Below, one piece after another: positions 35,537-44,139 of a stretch of DNA of 64,000 nucleotides. The stretch is taken from the NCBI RefSeq assembly GCF_003234115.2, contig NZ_CP126251.1, positions 3,286,001 through 3,350,000 of the forward strand, in the 5' to 3' direction. The notes beneath the pieces are model-generated. The model made no database searches. It was not told the origin of the DNA and saw only the letters and a program-made list of their open reading frames with translations. The position numbers and the translations under genes are program-made. Numbering within the stretch: the stretch's first letter is position 1; each line of letters starts with the position of its first letter. Source of the stretch: Curtobacterium sp. MCPF17_002. GTDB taxonomy: Bacteria > Actinomycetota > Actinomycetes > Actinomycetales > Microbacteriaceae.

Positions 35537-37204
35537 TCAGGCGGGGAGCAGCAGGCCGTCGAGCACGAGGTCCCGGGCGCGCGGCAGCAGGTCCGCCGTG
35601 AGCGCCCGCTCGTCCGCCCCGGTGATCTGTGCGATCGCACCGATGATCGCCGCCACCGACAGGTCCCCGTCGCACGCGCCGACGAACGCGGCGAGCGCCG
35701 TGTCCGCGTCGACCCGACGTCCGAACCCGCCGCCCTGCACCAGGGTCATCACCGTCGGGTCGTCGTTGCCCGGCCAGTAGAAGCGCTCCTCGGTGACGTC
35801 CCCGGCCACCCGCAGGTGCGCCGCGGCGAGCGCGTCGTCGTCGTGCGCACCGAGCCACTCGGCCGCGTCGAGGACGCGGGCGACGGTCGCACCGAGCCCC
35901 GCGGGGTTGGAGCCGAGCGTCTCGGGGAGGCGCTCGGCGCGGCGGAGGTGCACCGCGCCTCCAGGCCCTGCCACTCCGGCAGCGGGTCGTCGGACGACGA
36001 CGTAGCCGAACCCGACCCCGGTGACCCTGCGGGCCTGGAAGTCGTCGAGCCAGGCGTCGACGAGCTGGTCGAACGCGGCGGTGCCGGGTTTGGTGCCGCC
36101 GTCGCGGATCCAGATCTCGGCGTAGCCGGGCGGGTCCTGCCGTTCACGCTCGATGACCCACGTGTCGAGCCCGGTGCCCTCGAACCAGGAGCCGACCCGG
36201 TCGAGACCGTCGACGCCCCAGTGGTACTCCCAGTTGCCGAGGAGCTGCGCCGTCCCGCCGGGCTCGAGGTGGTCCGCGAGCCCACGGAGGACGGTCTCGA
36301 CCAGGGCGTCGCCGACCATGCCGCCGTCGCGGTACTCGTACGAGGGGACGCCCTCGCGGCGCGGGGTGATGACGAACGGCGGGTTGGAGACGATCCGGTC
36401 GAAGCGCTCCCCCGCGACCGGCTCGAACAGCGAGCCGTACCGGAACTCGATGCCGTCGATGTCGTTCAGCTGCGCGTTGAACCGGGCGATGTCGAGGGCA
36501 CGTCGGGAGATGTCGGTGGCGACGACCTCGTCGGCGAAGCGTCGGGCGTGCATCGCCTGGATGCCGCAGCCGGTGCCGAGGTCGAGCACACGCCGGACGG
36601 GTACGGGGACCTGCAGGCCGGACAGCGTCGTGGTGGCGCCGCCGATGCCGAGGACGTGCTCCTCACCGAGGGCCGTGCCGAGTGCGAGTTCCCCGAGGTC
36701 CGAGACGATCCACCAGCTGCCGGCGCCGAGGTCGTCGACGAAGGCGTAGGGGCGGAGGTCGACCGTGGGAGCGACGGTGCCGTCCTCGGTGCCTGCGTCG
36801 GGGGTGCCGTCCTCGGAGCCGGTGTCCTCGGGACGCACCAGGCCGGCGGCGATCACGGCGTCGAGGCCCGCTGTCGGGAACGCGGCGTCCGCGTCGGCAC
36901 GGGCGACCGGGAGGCCGAGGACGAACAGGGTGGCGAGGGTGCTCAGGGGTGTCGTGTCGCGTGCGGCGAGCGCTCGGAGTGCGGCGACCCGGGAGCCCCG
37001 GTGCAGGGACGCCGCGGCCTCGGCACCCCACAGCCCGTCGAGCCGGTCGACGGTGAAGCCGGCGGCGGTGAGGTCCTGGCGGAGGGCATCCGTCACGGCA
37101 GCCTCGGCGGTGATCGTGGGGAGGACGTGCGGAGCGCTGCTGATGCGCACGGCGCCGTCGCCGGTCGCGCCGGTCGCGCCGGTCACGCCGGTCGCGCCGC
37201 TCAC
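35537..37204 (-). CDS. Class I SAM-dependent methyltransferase
   Basis: A 555-residue protein. An N-terminal helical domain (about 30-200) precedes a methyltransferase fold with DLGTGCGIQ at 208-216 and NPPF at 274-277, the motif of enzymes that methylate polar amide or amine groups (as in PrmC and RsmC). A C-terminal domain of unknown role follows. The GTG start overlaps the ArsR stop (GTGA). A half-copy of the dispersed element (35951-35967) is read as PGGAV at about residue 415. The first 16 residues are GAT/GVT repeats from a 9-base DNA repeat. Confidence 0.82.
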   Translation of the reverse strand: MSGATGVTGATGATGDGAVRISSAPHVLPTITAEAAVTDALRQDLTAAGFTVDRLDGLWGAEAAASLHRGSRVAALRALAARDTTPLSTLATLFVLGLPVARADADAAFPTAGLDAVIAAGLVRPEDTGSEDGTPDAGTEDGTVAPTVDLRPYAFVDDLGAGSWWIVSDLGELALGTALGEEHVLGIGGATTTLSGLQVPVPVRRVLDLGTGCGIQAMHARRFADEVVATDISRRALDIARFNAQLNDIDGIEFRYGSLFEPVAGERFDRIVSNPPFVITPRREGVPSYEYRDGGMVGDALVETVLRGLADHLEPGGTAQLLGNWEYHWGVDGLDRVGSWFEGTGLDTWVIERERQDPPGYAEIWIRDGGTKPGTAAFDQLVDAWLDDFQARRVTGVGFGYVVVRRPAAGVAGPGGAVHLRRAERLPETLGSNPAGLGATVARVLDAAEWLGAHDDDALAAAHLRVAGDVTEERFYWPGNDDPTVMTLVQGGGFGRRVDADTALAAFVGACDGDLSVAAIIGAIAQITGADERALTADLLPRARDLVLDGLLLPA

Positions 37205-37566
37205 GCTGCGATCTCGTCGCGCATGAGGGCCGCGGGGACCTCCCACGCGTACACGAGGTCGAGCAACCCCGGGAACCGCTGCTCGACGTCCTCGACGCGG
37301 GCGCGGCTCGATCGCGTGAGGCCCTCCTTGTGCTGCTCGAGCAGCCCGGCCTCGCGCAGGACACGGAAGTGGTGCGTCAGCGTGGACTTCGGCCGGTCGA
37401 TGCCGACCCAGCCGCAGCTGCGGATCCCGCCGGCGGCGTCGACCAGGTAGCGGTGCAGGATCGCGAGGCGGATCGGGTCGCTCAGGGCGTCCATCACGAC
37501 GGGGAGGTCCATCTCCGCCACGGACGGCTGCGGCAGCTGTTCAGGGGCTTCCACGTGCGCGGGCAT
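37201..37566 (-). CDS. ArsR-family transcriptional regulator
   Basis: A roughly 121-residue winged-helix regulator (VVMDALSDPIRLAILHRYLV, then KSTLTHHFRVLREAGLLEQHKEG). No obvious metal-binding cysteine motif is seen, so it may respond to an organic ligand. The ATG at 37566 is used; a GTG at 37590 would add eight residues. It overlaps the methyltransferase by four bases and is divergent from an MFS gene across two matching inverted repeats. Confidence 0.87.
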   Translation of the reverse strand: MPAHVEAPEQLPQPSVAEMDLPVVMDALSDPIRLAILHRYLVDAAGGIRSCGWVGIDRPKSTLTHHFRVLREAGLLEQHKEGLTRSSRARVEDVEQRFPGLLDLVYAWEVPAALMRDEIAA

Positions 37567-37594
37567 GGACGGGACGCTACCACCGTTCACCTCA

Positions 37595-37644
37595 CAGTAC
37601 GACTTGCGTCGTACTGCAATCTCCTGTACGAATGCACTCGTACA
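37595..37644 (+). promoter_or_regulatory. MFS promoter overlapped by two ArsR-type operators
   Basis: Inverted repeat one has arms CAGTACGAC (37595-37603) and GTCGTACTG (37608-37616). Repeat two has arms TGTACGA (37625-37631) and TCGTACA (37638-37644). A plus-strand promoter TTGCGT (37604-37609), 17 bases, TACGAA (37627-37632) has its -35 in the first repeat and its -10 in the second. This is strong support for direct repression of the MFS gene. Confidence 0.75.
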
Positions 37645-37697
37645 ATCCCGTCGGCTCGACGCACCGCGTCGCGAGACGCACGAAGGAAGGGGCGCCC

Positions 37698-38960
37698 ATG
37701 GCGCAGTCAGCTCGCTCGGTCGCGGGGTTCTGGATCCTCGCGGCGATGCTCCTCGTGTCCGTCGCCTCGTCGGCGGTCCCGTCGCCGATCTACCCCGTCT
37801 ACGCGGCCGAGTGGCACCTCACCCCGCTCATGCTGACGGGCGTCTTCGCGATCTACGTCGCCGGTCTCCTCGCGAGCCTGCTCGTCGCCGGTCGGATCTC
37901 CGACCACGTCGGCCGGAAGCCCGTCCTCGTCGTCGGCGGCCTCGGCGTCGCGCTCTCCCTCGGGCTGTTCGCGATCGCGGACGGCGTCGGAGCCCTCATC
38001 GTCGACCGCATCGTCCAGGGCGTCTCGGTCGGTCTGCTCATCGGTGCGCTCGGCGCCGCGCTCATCGACAACTCGCTCGAGCGACACCCGGCTCTTGCCG
38101 GCGTGCTGAACGGCGTCATCCCGCCGATCGCCCTCGCGACCGGAGCCGTCTCGAGCGGCGCCCTCGTGCAGTGGGGCCCCGCACCCGAACAGCTCGTCTA
38201 CGTGATCTTCGGCGCGTTGCTCGTGCTCATGGTCATCGCGCTCGTCGTCGTGCCGGAGCAGGTCACCCGGCGTCCGGGAGCCCTCCGCTCCCTCATCCCG
38301 CGCATCAGCGTCCCCCGCTCCTCGCGCCGTCTGTTCCGCAGCGTCGCCGGCTCCCTCGTCGCCAGCTGGGCCCTCGGCGGGATGTTCCTCTCCCTCGTCC
38401 CCTCGGCGCTCGGTGCCGTGTTCGGCATCACGAACCACTTCGCCGCCGGTGCCCTCATCGCCGTCGTCACGGGTGTCGGCGCACTGACCGGACTCGCGAT
38501 CCAGCGGATGGACGCCCGCCGCGCCGTCCTCGTCGGGCTCGTCGCACTCGTGCTCGGCCCGGTCGTCACCGTCGCGTTCGTGATGGCGCACTCGCTGCCC
38601 GGCCTCGTCGTCGGCAGTGCCATCGCCGGTGTCGGCTTCGGCGCCGGGTTCCAGGCGCCGCTCCGGATGCTGCTCGCGACCGCCGCCCCGACGCACCGCG
38701 CGGGCCTCCTGTCGACGATCTACGTCGTGAGCTACCTGGCGTTCGGTGTCCCCGCCGTCATCGGCGGCCTGCTCGAGCCGTCAATCGGCCTCGTGCCGGT
38801 GATCGCCGGGTACGGCGGGTTCATCGTCCTCGCCGCGGTCGTCGCCCTCGTGCTGCAGCTCACGTCGAAGGAGGCCGCGTCCGTCGAGGAGGCCGCCGCC
38901 GAGATCGCCGAGCGCACCGCGACCGGTTCGATCCGGGTCGCGCCGAGCCCCGCCGACTGA
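37698..38960 (+). CDS. MFS transporter controlled by ArsR
   Basis: A 420-residue major facilitator with twelve helices. The A-motif is GRISDHVGRKPVL after the second helix, typical of drug:H+ antiporters. The ATG at 37698 has GAAGGAAGGGG upstream. Its promoter carries both palindromes expected to bind the neighbouring ArsR protein, so expression probably depends on a small-molecule inducer. Efflux is the likely role. Confidence 0.88.
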   Translation: MAQSARSVAGFWILAAMLLVSVASSAVPSPIYPVYAAEWHLTPLMLTGVFAIYVAGLLASLLVAGRISDHVGRKPVLVVGGLGVALSLGLFAIADGVGALIVDRIVQGVSVGLLIGALGAALIDNSLERHPALAGVLNGVIPPIALATGAVSSGALVQWGPAPEQLVYVIFGALLVLMVIALVVVPEQVTRRPGALRSLIPRISVPRSSRRLFRSVAGSLVASWALGGMFLSLVPSALGAVFGITNHFAAGALIAVVTGVGALTGLAIQRMDARRAVLVGLVALVLGPVVTVAFVMAHSLPGLVVGSAIAGVGFGAGFQAPLRMLLATAAPTHRAGLLSTIYVVSYLAFGVPAVIGGLLEPSIGLVPVIAGYGGFIVLAAVVALVLQLTSKEAASVEEAAAEIAERTATGSIRVAPSPAD

Positions 38961-39013
38961 GCGACACCGGCACCTCGCGCCCGGGCCGCGCCCGCTTCGC
39001 GCCGCGCTACTTC

Positions 39014-39173
39014 GGTGCGAGGTTGCCGACACGGTGCGACGCGTTCACCATCGCACGGAGTCCGGAACCTCGCACCACGGTCAGCACCCCTCGCACCGTG
39101 CGAGGCACGTGCGCCCAACCCCCTCGCACCCTGCGAGGGACGTGCGCCCAACCCCTCGCACCGTGCGACGCCA
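39014..39173. repeat. Inverted repeat and 32-base tandem repeats
   Basis: GGTGCGAGGTT (39014-39024) and AACCTCGCACC (39066-39076) form an inverted repeat. About two and a half units of a 32-base repeat containing CCTCGCACCGTGCGAG and GTGCGCCCAACCC follow from 39087. Between converging genes, they probably end transcription. Confidence 0.65.
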
Positions 39174-39177
39174 GCAC

Positions 39178-39618
39178 CTAGTGCCCGGGTCGCGCCCGCT
39201 TCGCGCCGCGCGACCGGACACCGACACTCCGGTGCGCGTCGTCGTGCGCCGTGTCGACGTCGGCCTTGCCCCGATCGGCCACGTTCCGGAGCCACTGCGG
39301 ACCGTGCGCCTTCGCCCAGTCCCAGAAGCGGTGCAGCTGCGCCTTGAGCCACACGATGATCTTGTGGAAAAAGTGGAACTCGCTCGCCAGGACGGTCAGT
39401 CCGATGAAGACGACGAGCCACCCCGGACCCGGCAGCGGCACGAGGATGAGCCCGATGATGACGACCAACCCACCGACGATCCCGACGATCACCTTGTAGA
39501 AGAGGTGCAGGTGCGGCCGCGCGTGGATCCAGGTCCGCAGCTCGCGGAACCACTGGAAGCGCTGACGAGGGGCGTCGGGCCGGAGCTCGACAGCTCGCTC
39601 GTTCGGGTCGCCGTCCAT
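39178..39618 (-). CDS. PGPGW-family membrane protein (TIGR02611 type)
   Basis: A 146-residue membrane protein with two hydrophobic helices separated by VPLPGPGW, the hallmark PGPGW motif of a small actinobacterial family. The ends are basic and polar. Function is unknown; the family is often linked to the cell envelope. The ATG at 39618 is the only good start. Confidence 0.85.
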   Translation of the reverse strand: MDGDPNERAVELRPDAPRQRFQWFRELRTWIHARPHLHLFYKVIVGIVGGLVVIIGLILVPLPGPGWLVVFIGLTVLASEFHFFHKIIVWLKAQLHRFWDWAKAHGPQWLRNVADRGKADVDTAHDDAHRSVGVRSRGAKRARPGH

Positions 39619-39684
39619 GTGCGGAAATGTAGGGCTCCCGGCTGGGAATCCGCGGCGCAGGCGGTGGACGCACCGTGCACGAAC

Positions 39685-39750
39685 GGGGAGGCGCGTGGCG
39701 GGGTCGACCCGCGCCTCCAGTCCGTCAGATCGTGACTGCCTGGAGGCGCG
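39685..39750. repeat. Variant palindrome and adjoining half-site
   Basis: GGGGAGGCGCG at the left (39685) pairs with CGCGCCTCCAGTCC on the right (to 39723) around a GTCGAC centre. A second half-site CCTGGAGGCGCG (39739-39750) abuts the stop of the DksA-like gene. It is the same family as the palindrome at 44045. Confidence 0.8.
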
Positions 39751-40083
39751 TCACGCGTGGGCGACGCACGTCGCGGCCCACGGGACGGCGGCGAGACGGG
39801 CCTCCGGGATCGGTTCGCCGTCGACGGCGCACCGCCCGTAGGTCCCCGCGTCGAGCCGCGCGAGCGCGGCGTCGACCAGCCGGATCCGCTCGCGCGCGGC
39901 GTCGCGGACGGCACCGAGCGAGCCGCGTTCCCAGGCGAGGGTGGCGCCCTCCGGGTCGTGTTCGTCGTCCGAGTTGGCGTCCTGCCGCGCGTCGCTGACG
40001 TCGCGCATGCTCCGCTCGAGGTCGGCGAGCAGCCGCTCATTGCGAGCGCGTTCGGCGGCGAGTGCCGAGCGGGGGTCGTCCAT
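39751..40083 (-). CDS. DksA/TraR-like protein with altered zinc finger
   Basis: A 110-residue protein with the N-terminal coiled coil and C-terminal finger of DksA/TraR proteins, which bind the RNA polymerase secondary channel. The motif reads GRCAVDGEPI then CVAHA, where C4 proteins have two CxxC pairs. The second ligand is Asp and the fourth is His. Zinc binding could survive with mixed ligands or be lost. The ATG at 40083 is used. Confidence 0.82.
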   Translation of the reverse strand: MDDPRSALAAERARNERLLADLERSMRDVSDARQDANSDDEHDPEGATLAWERGSLGAVRDAARERIRLVDAALARLDAGTYGRCAVDGEPIPEARLAAVPWAATCVAHA

Positions 40084-40139
40084 GCCGGACACGCTAGTCG
40101 TGCCGGAATGCCGCAGGGGTCGGATGCGTTCGTATCGAC

Positions 40140-41171
40140 ATGACCAAGATCGGGTTCCTGTCGTTCGGACACTGGCGCGACGTGCCGGGGTCGAAGGTGC
40201 GGAGCGGCCGTGAGGCCCTCGTGCAGGCGATCGACCTCGCCGTCGCCGCAGAAGACGCCGGCGTCGACGGTGCGTACTTCCGTGTGCACCACTTCGCGCC
40301 GCAGCAGGCCGCACCGTTCCCCTTGCTCTCGGCGATCGCTGCCCGCACCAGCCGGATCGAGATCGGCACGGGCGTGATCGACATGCGCTACGAGAACCCG
40401 CTCTACATGGCGGAGGAGGCAGCGGCGACCGACCTCATCTCCGGCGGCCGACTGCAGCTCGGCGTCTCGCGGGGATCACCCGAGACCGCTCTCGCCGGTT
40501 ACCAGCAGTTCGGCTACGTGCCGGACGCCACCGACGAGAACGGTGGCGACATGGCGCGGGCGCACACCGACGTGTTCCGCCGCGCGATCGCCGGCGAACC
40601 GATGGCGAACGCCAATCCGCAGATGACCGGCTCCGTCGGGTCGTTGCCGATCTCGCCGCTCTCCGACGGGCTCGGCGACCGGATCTGGTGGGGCGCCGGC
40701 ACCCGTGCGACCGCCGAGTGGACCGCCGAGCAGGGGATGAACCTCATGTCGTCGACCCTCCTCACCGAGGACACCGGCGTGCCGTTCGACGAGCTGCAGG
40801 CCGAGCAGATCGCCCGCTTCCGGACCACCTGGGAGTCGATGGGGTGGGGGCGTGAACCGCGCGTCTCCGTGTCGCGCAGCATCATCCCGATCATCGACGA
40901 CGAGTCGCGGCACTACTTCGGCGTGCGGGCGCAGGTCGAGGGTCAGGACCAGGTCGGGCACCTCGACGGCGGACTCGCCCGCTTCGGCCGCTCGTACATC
41001 GGCTCACCAGAGGACCTCGTCGCGGAGCTCGCGGCGGACCAGGCCGTGCGTGCCGCCGACACCGTGCTCGTCACCGTGCCGAACCAGCTCGGTGTCGACT
41101 TCAACGCACGGCTGCTCGCCGCGGTGAAGGACGTCATGCGCGAGGTGGACGCGGCCCCGGTCCCCGCCTGA
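40140..41171 (+). CDS. LLM-class flavin-dependent oxidoreductase
   Basis: A 343-residue luciferase-like monooxygenase: KIGFLSFGHWRDVPGS at the N-terminus, RIEIGTGVIDMRYENPLYMAEE, GGRLQLGVSRGSPE and LMSSTLLTEDTG. It is a paralogue of the gene at 29762. It is divergent from the DksA-like gene with 56 bases between. Substrate unknown. Confidence 0.9.
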   Translation: MTKIGFLSFGHWRDVPGSKVRSGREALVQAIDLAVAAEDAGVDGAYFRVHHFAPQQAAPFPLLSAIAARTSRIEIGTGVIDMRYENPLYMAEEAAATDLISGGRLQLGVSRGSPETALAGYQQFGYVPDATDENGGDMARAHTDVFRRAIAGEPMANANPQMTGSVGSLPISPLSDGLGDRIWWGAGTRATAEWTAEQGMNLMSSTLLTEDTGVPFDELQAEQIARFRTTWESMGWGREPRVSVSRSIIPIIDDESRHYFGVRAQVEGQDQVGHLDGGLARFGRSYIGSPEDLVAELAADQAVRAADTVLVTVPNQLGVDFNARLLAAVKDVMREVDAAPVPA

Positions 41172-41189
41172 TTCGCTAGAGTCGCGGCC

Positions 41190-41705
41190 ATGGGGGTCGT
41201 GCTCGAGGGGTCGAACATCGTTCATCTCGGCGGCACGCGCATGTGGATCGTGTCGACGTGCTTCGCGTTCTCCGGTGAGTCCTCCGATGCGCAGGTCCTC
41301 CAGGAGCTGATCGCGGCCGACGGGTACGGGCACGACTTCGCCGCACCGTTCTCCGGTCACAACACGGCGGGGGCGGTGCCCGTGCACGGCCGGTGGCGGC
41401 TCGCGTGCATCACCGCCGAGCAGTTCGAGCCGACGACCGTGGACGACGCCGCGCGCACGATCCGCAGCTGGTCCACCGACCAGGACTGGTACGACCCTGA
41501 GTACCGACACGCACCGGAGGTCCTCGAACAGATCGAGGGCGTCATCGACGGCCTCGACGCCGGTTCACTCCACCGTCTGCGACACCCCGGACCCGAGTCC
41601 GAGCACGACTACGCAGCGACGGTCGGCGGAACGGGCTTCCACGAGTACGTCGTCATCGACCGAGGGCAGGGTCGGGTGACCGTCGTGGTCGCGTCCGACG
41701 ACTGA
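41190..41705 (+). CDS. Hypothetical protein, 171 residues
   Basis: A soluble protein without signal or membrane segments. It begins 18 bases after the LLM gene on the same strand, so the two may be co-transcribed. I recognise no domain. Notable segments are GYGHDFAAPFSGHNTAGA and RSWSTDQDWYDPEYRH. Confidence 0.65.
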   Translation: MGVVLEGSNIVHLGGTRMWIVSTCFAFSGESSDAQVLQELIAADGYGHDFAAPFSGHNTAGAVPVHGRWRLACITAEQFEPTTVDDAARTIRSWSTDQDWYDPEYRHAPEVLEQIEGVIDGLDAGSLHRLRHPGPESEHDYAATVGGTGFHEYVVIDRGQGRVTVVVASDD

Positions 41706-41804
41706 CGGTCCCCCTTCCTGCCGACACCCGGCCTGGGACTGTGGTGGGTCCGGTGACTCCCGTACCGTCGGAGAGCCCCATCCGCCGCACCTCGAGGAGC
41801 TCCC

Positions 41805-42251
41805 GTGACACTGCCGGCCGCCGGCTGGTTCCCGGACCCGCAGGACGCCAGTCGTCTGCGCTGGTGGGACGGTCGCGCCTGGGGAGCGGGGACACGCGTG
41901 CTCCCGAGTCGGTCCGAGCCCGTCGTGCCGGTGGTCGTGGCGCCCGTCGGGCCGTCGTTCTCCGTGCAACCGTCGGTGATCCGGACCGCGTCGTGGGCGT
42001 CGGGCGGCTCGACCGTGCACCGTCTCAGCGTGTTCTCGACCCTGGCCGTGCTGCTCGCCGCGACGTCCGTCGTGTTCAACCCGTGGGGCCTCTGCAGCCT
42101 CGGCGCACTCTTCACCGGCTTGTTCGGCATGGTCCACCCGAGCGCGACCGGCGGCTGGCGGGTCCTCGCCCGCAGCGCTTCGGCGAGCGCCCTGGTCGTC
42201 GCCGTGGCGACCGCCGCGGTGGCCGGGTCCGTGCAGTTCCACCTGTTCTGA
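41805..42251 (+). CDS. DUF2510 small membrane protein
   Basis: A 148-residue protein whose N-terminus AAGWFPDPQDASRLRWWDGRAW is the DUF2510 motif, a short tryptophan-rich domain common in actinobacterial membrane proteins. Two to three hydrophobic helices follow (about residues 75-145). The GTG start at 41805 places the domain at residue 5, as is usual. Role unknown. Confidence 0.82.
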   Translation: MTLPAAGWFPDPQDASRLRWWDGRAWGAGTRVLPSRSEPVVPVVVAPVGPSFSVQPSVIRTASWASGGSTVHRLSVFSTLAVLLAATSVVFNPWGLCSLGALFTGLFGMVHPSATGGWRVLARSASASALVVAVATAAVAGSVQFHLF

Positions 42252-42340
42252 GCCGCGCGCGCGCCCCCGCCGTCCGCCCCGCCGCGCGGCCGCCGCGCGC
42301 CCGCCGCGCGCCCGCCGCGCGCCGCCGCCGCCGACCCGCT

Positions 42341-42400
42341 GCACAACCGAAATGCGCTCGAACCGGGGAACGCCGCGGTTCGAACGCACTTCGGTTGTGC
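42341..42400. terminator. Long hairpin between DUF2510 and xerD
   Basis: Arms of 24 bases (42341-42364 and 42377-42400; outer part GCACAACCGAA) match at 22 positions with a 12-base loop. The two differences would be G-U pairs in one RNA strand, as expected if RNA structure is conserved. It follows a CG-rich stretch (42254-42335) and separates converging genes. Confidence 0.7.
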
Positions 42401-42439
42401 GCACCGCACGCAGCGCGGCCGAGCGAGCCGCCCGCCGCC

Positions 42440-43423
42440 CTACCGCCGCGCCCTCGGGTGCGACGTCTGGTACACATCCCGGAGCATGTCCGCCGTCACC
42501 ATCGTGTAGATCTGCGTCGTCGCGACGCTCGCGTGCCCGAGCAGCTCCTGCACCACGCGCACGTCGGCCCCGCCCTCGAGCAGGTGCGTCGCGAACGAGT
42601 GCCGGAACGTGTGCGGCGACACGTGCTCCGCGAGGTCGGCACGCGCCGCCGCCGCCTGGATCACGAGCCACGCACTCTGCCGTGACAGTCGCGCGCCGCG
42701 GGCACCGAGGAACAGCGCCGGCGTGGACGGTCCCCGGGCCGCGAACACCGGCCGGGCCCGCACCAGGTACGCGTCGATCGCTGCCCGGGCGTAGCTGCCG
42801 AGCGGCACCACGCGCTGCTTGTTGCCCTTGCCGGTGACCTTCACGACGGAGAGCTCTCCCCCGGCGTCCGACAGCGTCGTGACGTCGTCGACGGACAGCC
42901 CGACGGCCTCGGAGATGCGCGCTCCCGTGGCGTACAGCAGCTCGAGCAAGGCCCGGTCCCGCAGCTGGACGGGGTCGTCGGCCGAGACGGAGACCGCAGC
43001 GAGCAACCGCTCCATGTCGTGCACCGAGATCGCCTTCGGCAGTCGCATCGGCGCCTTCGGCGGGCGGACGGAGGCGCCGGGGTCGAGCGGCAGCCAGCCC
43101 TCCCCGACGGCGAACACGGTGAACGACCGGACGGAGCTGAGCATCCGCGCGATCGACCGCGGGGCGAGCGGCCCGGATGGTCTGGTCGCCAGGTGCGTCA
43201 CGAACCCCGCGAGGTCCGCACGAGCGATGCGTCCGACGTCGTCGAGCACCGCCGACCCCCCGGCCCGGTCGGCTCCGTCGGAGTCGACGACCGGCGCCGA
43301 CTCCAGCCACGAGGCGAAGGCGGCCAGGTCGCGCCGGTACGCGGACAGGGTGTGTTGCGACAGCCCCCGCTCGATCGCGATGTGCCGCAGGTACGTCTCC
43401 GTGGCACGGTCGAGCGGGGTCAC
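42440..43423 (-). CDS. xerD: Tyrosine recombinase XerD
   Basis: A 327-residue site-specific recombinase that resolves chromosome dimers at dif with XerC. The SAM-like N-terminal domain precedes the catalytic domain with Arg169 (TGARISEA), Lys199 (TGKGNKQR), His271 and Arg274 (HTFRH), His297 (LLGHASV) and Tyr306. All are present. The position next to a NUDIX hydrolase and pyrG is the common one for xerD in actinobacteria. The GTG start is nine bases from the NUDIX stop. Confidence 0.94.
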   Translation of the reverse strand: MTPLDRATETYLRHIAIERGLSQHTLSAYRRDLAAFASWLESAPVVDSDGADRAGGSAVLDDVGRIARADLAGFVTHLATRPSGPLAPRSIARMLSSVRSFTVFAVGEGWLPLDPGASVRPPKAPMRLPKAISVHDMERLLAAVSVSADDPVQLRDRALLELLYATGARISEAVGLSVDDVTTLSDAGGELSVVKVTGKGNKQRVVPLGSYARAAIDAYLVRARPVFAARGPSTPALFLGARGARLSRQSAWLVIQAAAARADLAEHVSPHTFRHSFATHLLEGGADVRVVQELLGHASVATTQIYTMVTADMLRDVYQTSHPRARR

Positions 43424-43432
43424 TCCACGAGG

Positions 43433-44002
43433 CTAGCGCTGCTCGAGCGCCTCGACGGCGAGCGCCGCGACGACGAGTGCGGAGTTGTGCAGCCGTCCGT
43501 CGAAGATCGCGTCGATGATCTCCGAGCGCGGCACCCACCGCGTCACGATGTCGGCTTCCTCCGCCTCACGCTCGAACGCCGACTCGGTCGCGCGCACACC
43601 GCGTGCACGGTAGATCTGGATGAACTCGTCGCTCCCCCCGGAGGACGTGTTGTAGCGGACGAGCGACTCCCAGGTGTCGGCCTCGAGGTCGGCTTCCTCG
43701 CCCAGCTCGCGCTTCGCGGCGGTGAGGTGGTCCTCGCCCTCCATGTCGAGCAGCCCCGCGGGCAGCTCCCAGTCGCGCAGCCGGACGGGGTGGCGGTACT
43801 GCTGGATGACGAGGACGCGGCCTTCGTCGTCCTCTGCGTACACGGCGACGGCGCCGGTGTGGTCGATGTACTCGCGCACCATCGTGTCGTCGTGGTACGC
43901 GATGGTGTCGCGTCGGACGTTCCACACCGCCCCCTCGTAGACGACGGTGGAGTCGGTGACCTCGAAGGAGGCGGATTCGTCGGAGAGGGGCGTGTCAGTC
44001 AC
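43433..44002 (-). CDS. NUDIX hydrolase, ADP-ribose pyrophosphatase type
   Basis: A 189-residue protein with the NUDIX box GLLDMEGEDHLTAAKRELGEE at about residues 84-104, including the metal-binding REXXEE. The following TSSGGSDEFIQIY and the fold match ADP-ribose pyrophosphatases (ADP-sugar cleavage). The GTG at 44002 is chosen. Gene order pyrG-NUDIX-xerD is conserved in many actinobacteria. Confidence 0.9.
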   Translation of the reverse strand: MTDTPLSDESASFEVTDSTVVYEGAVWNVRRDTIAYHDDTMVREYIDHTGAVAVYAEDDEGRVLVIQQYRHPVRLRDWELPAGLLDMEGEDHLTAAKRELGEEADLEADTWESLVRYNTSSGGSDEFIQIYRARGVRATESAFEREAEEADIVTRWVPRSEIIDAIFDGRLHNSALVVAALAVEALEQR

Positions 44003-44044
44003 CCGTCCATCCAACCAGCGTCCGCAGTGGACGCAACCACAGGA

Positions 44045-44088
44045 CGGACTGGAGGCGCGGTGCCAGCTGGCACCGCGCCTCCAGTCCG
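44045..44088. repeat. Perfect dispersed palindrome (reference copy)
   Basis: A 44-base perfect inverted repeat without loop, centred on CCAGCTGG. The arm reads GGACTGGAGGCGCGGTGCCA inward. It lies between pyrG and the NUDIX gene on the same strand. It is the best preserved of the dozen copies and halves in the window. Confidence 0.95.
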
Positions 44089-44139
44089 ATGCGGGTGGGC
44101 CCGCGCTGACGCGACCTGTCCGATGCGGTGGGTCTGCGC

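Noticed and set aside
39014..39173. Reading the 32-base repeats as a coding extension of the MFS gene
   Set aside because: The MFS frame ends at 38960 after a normal C-terminus; the repeats are palindromic and lie between converging genes.
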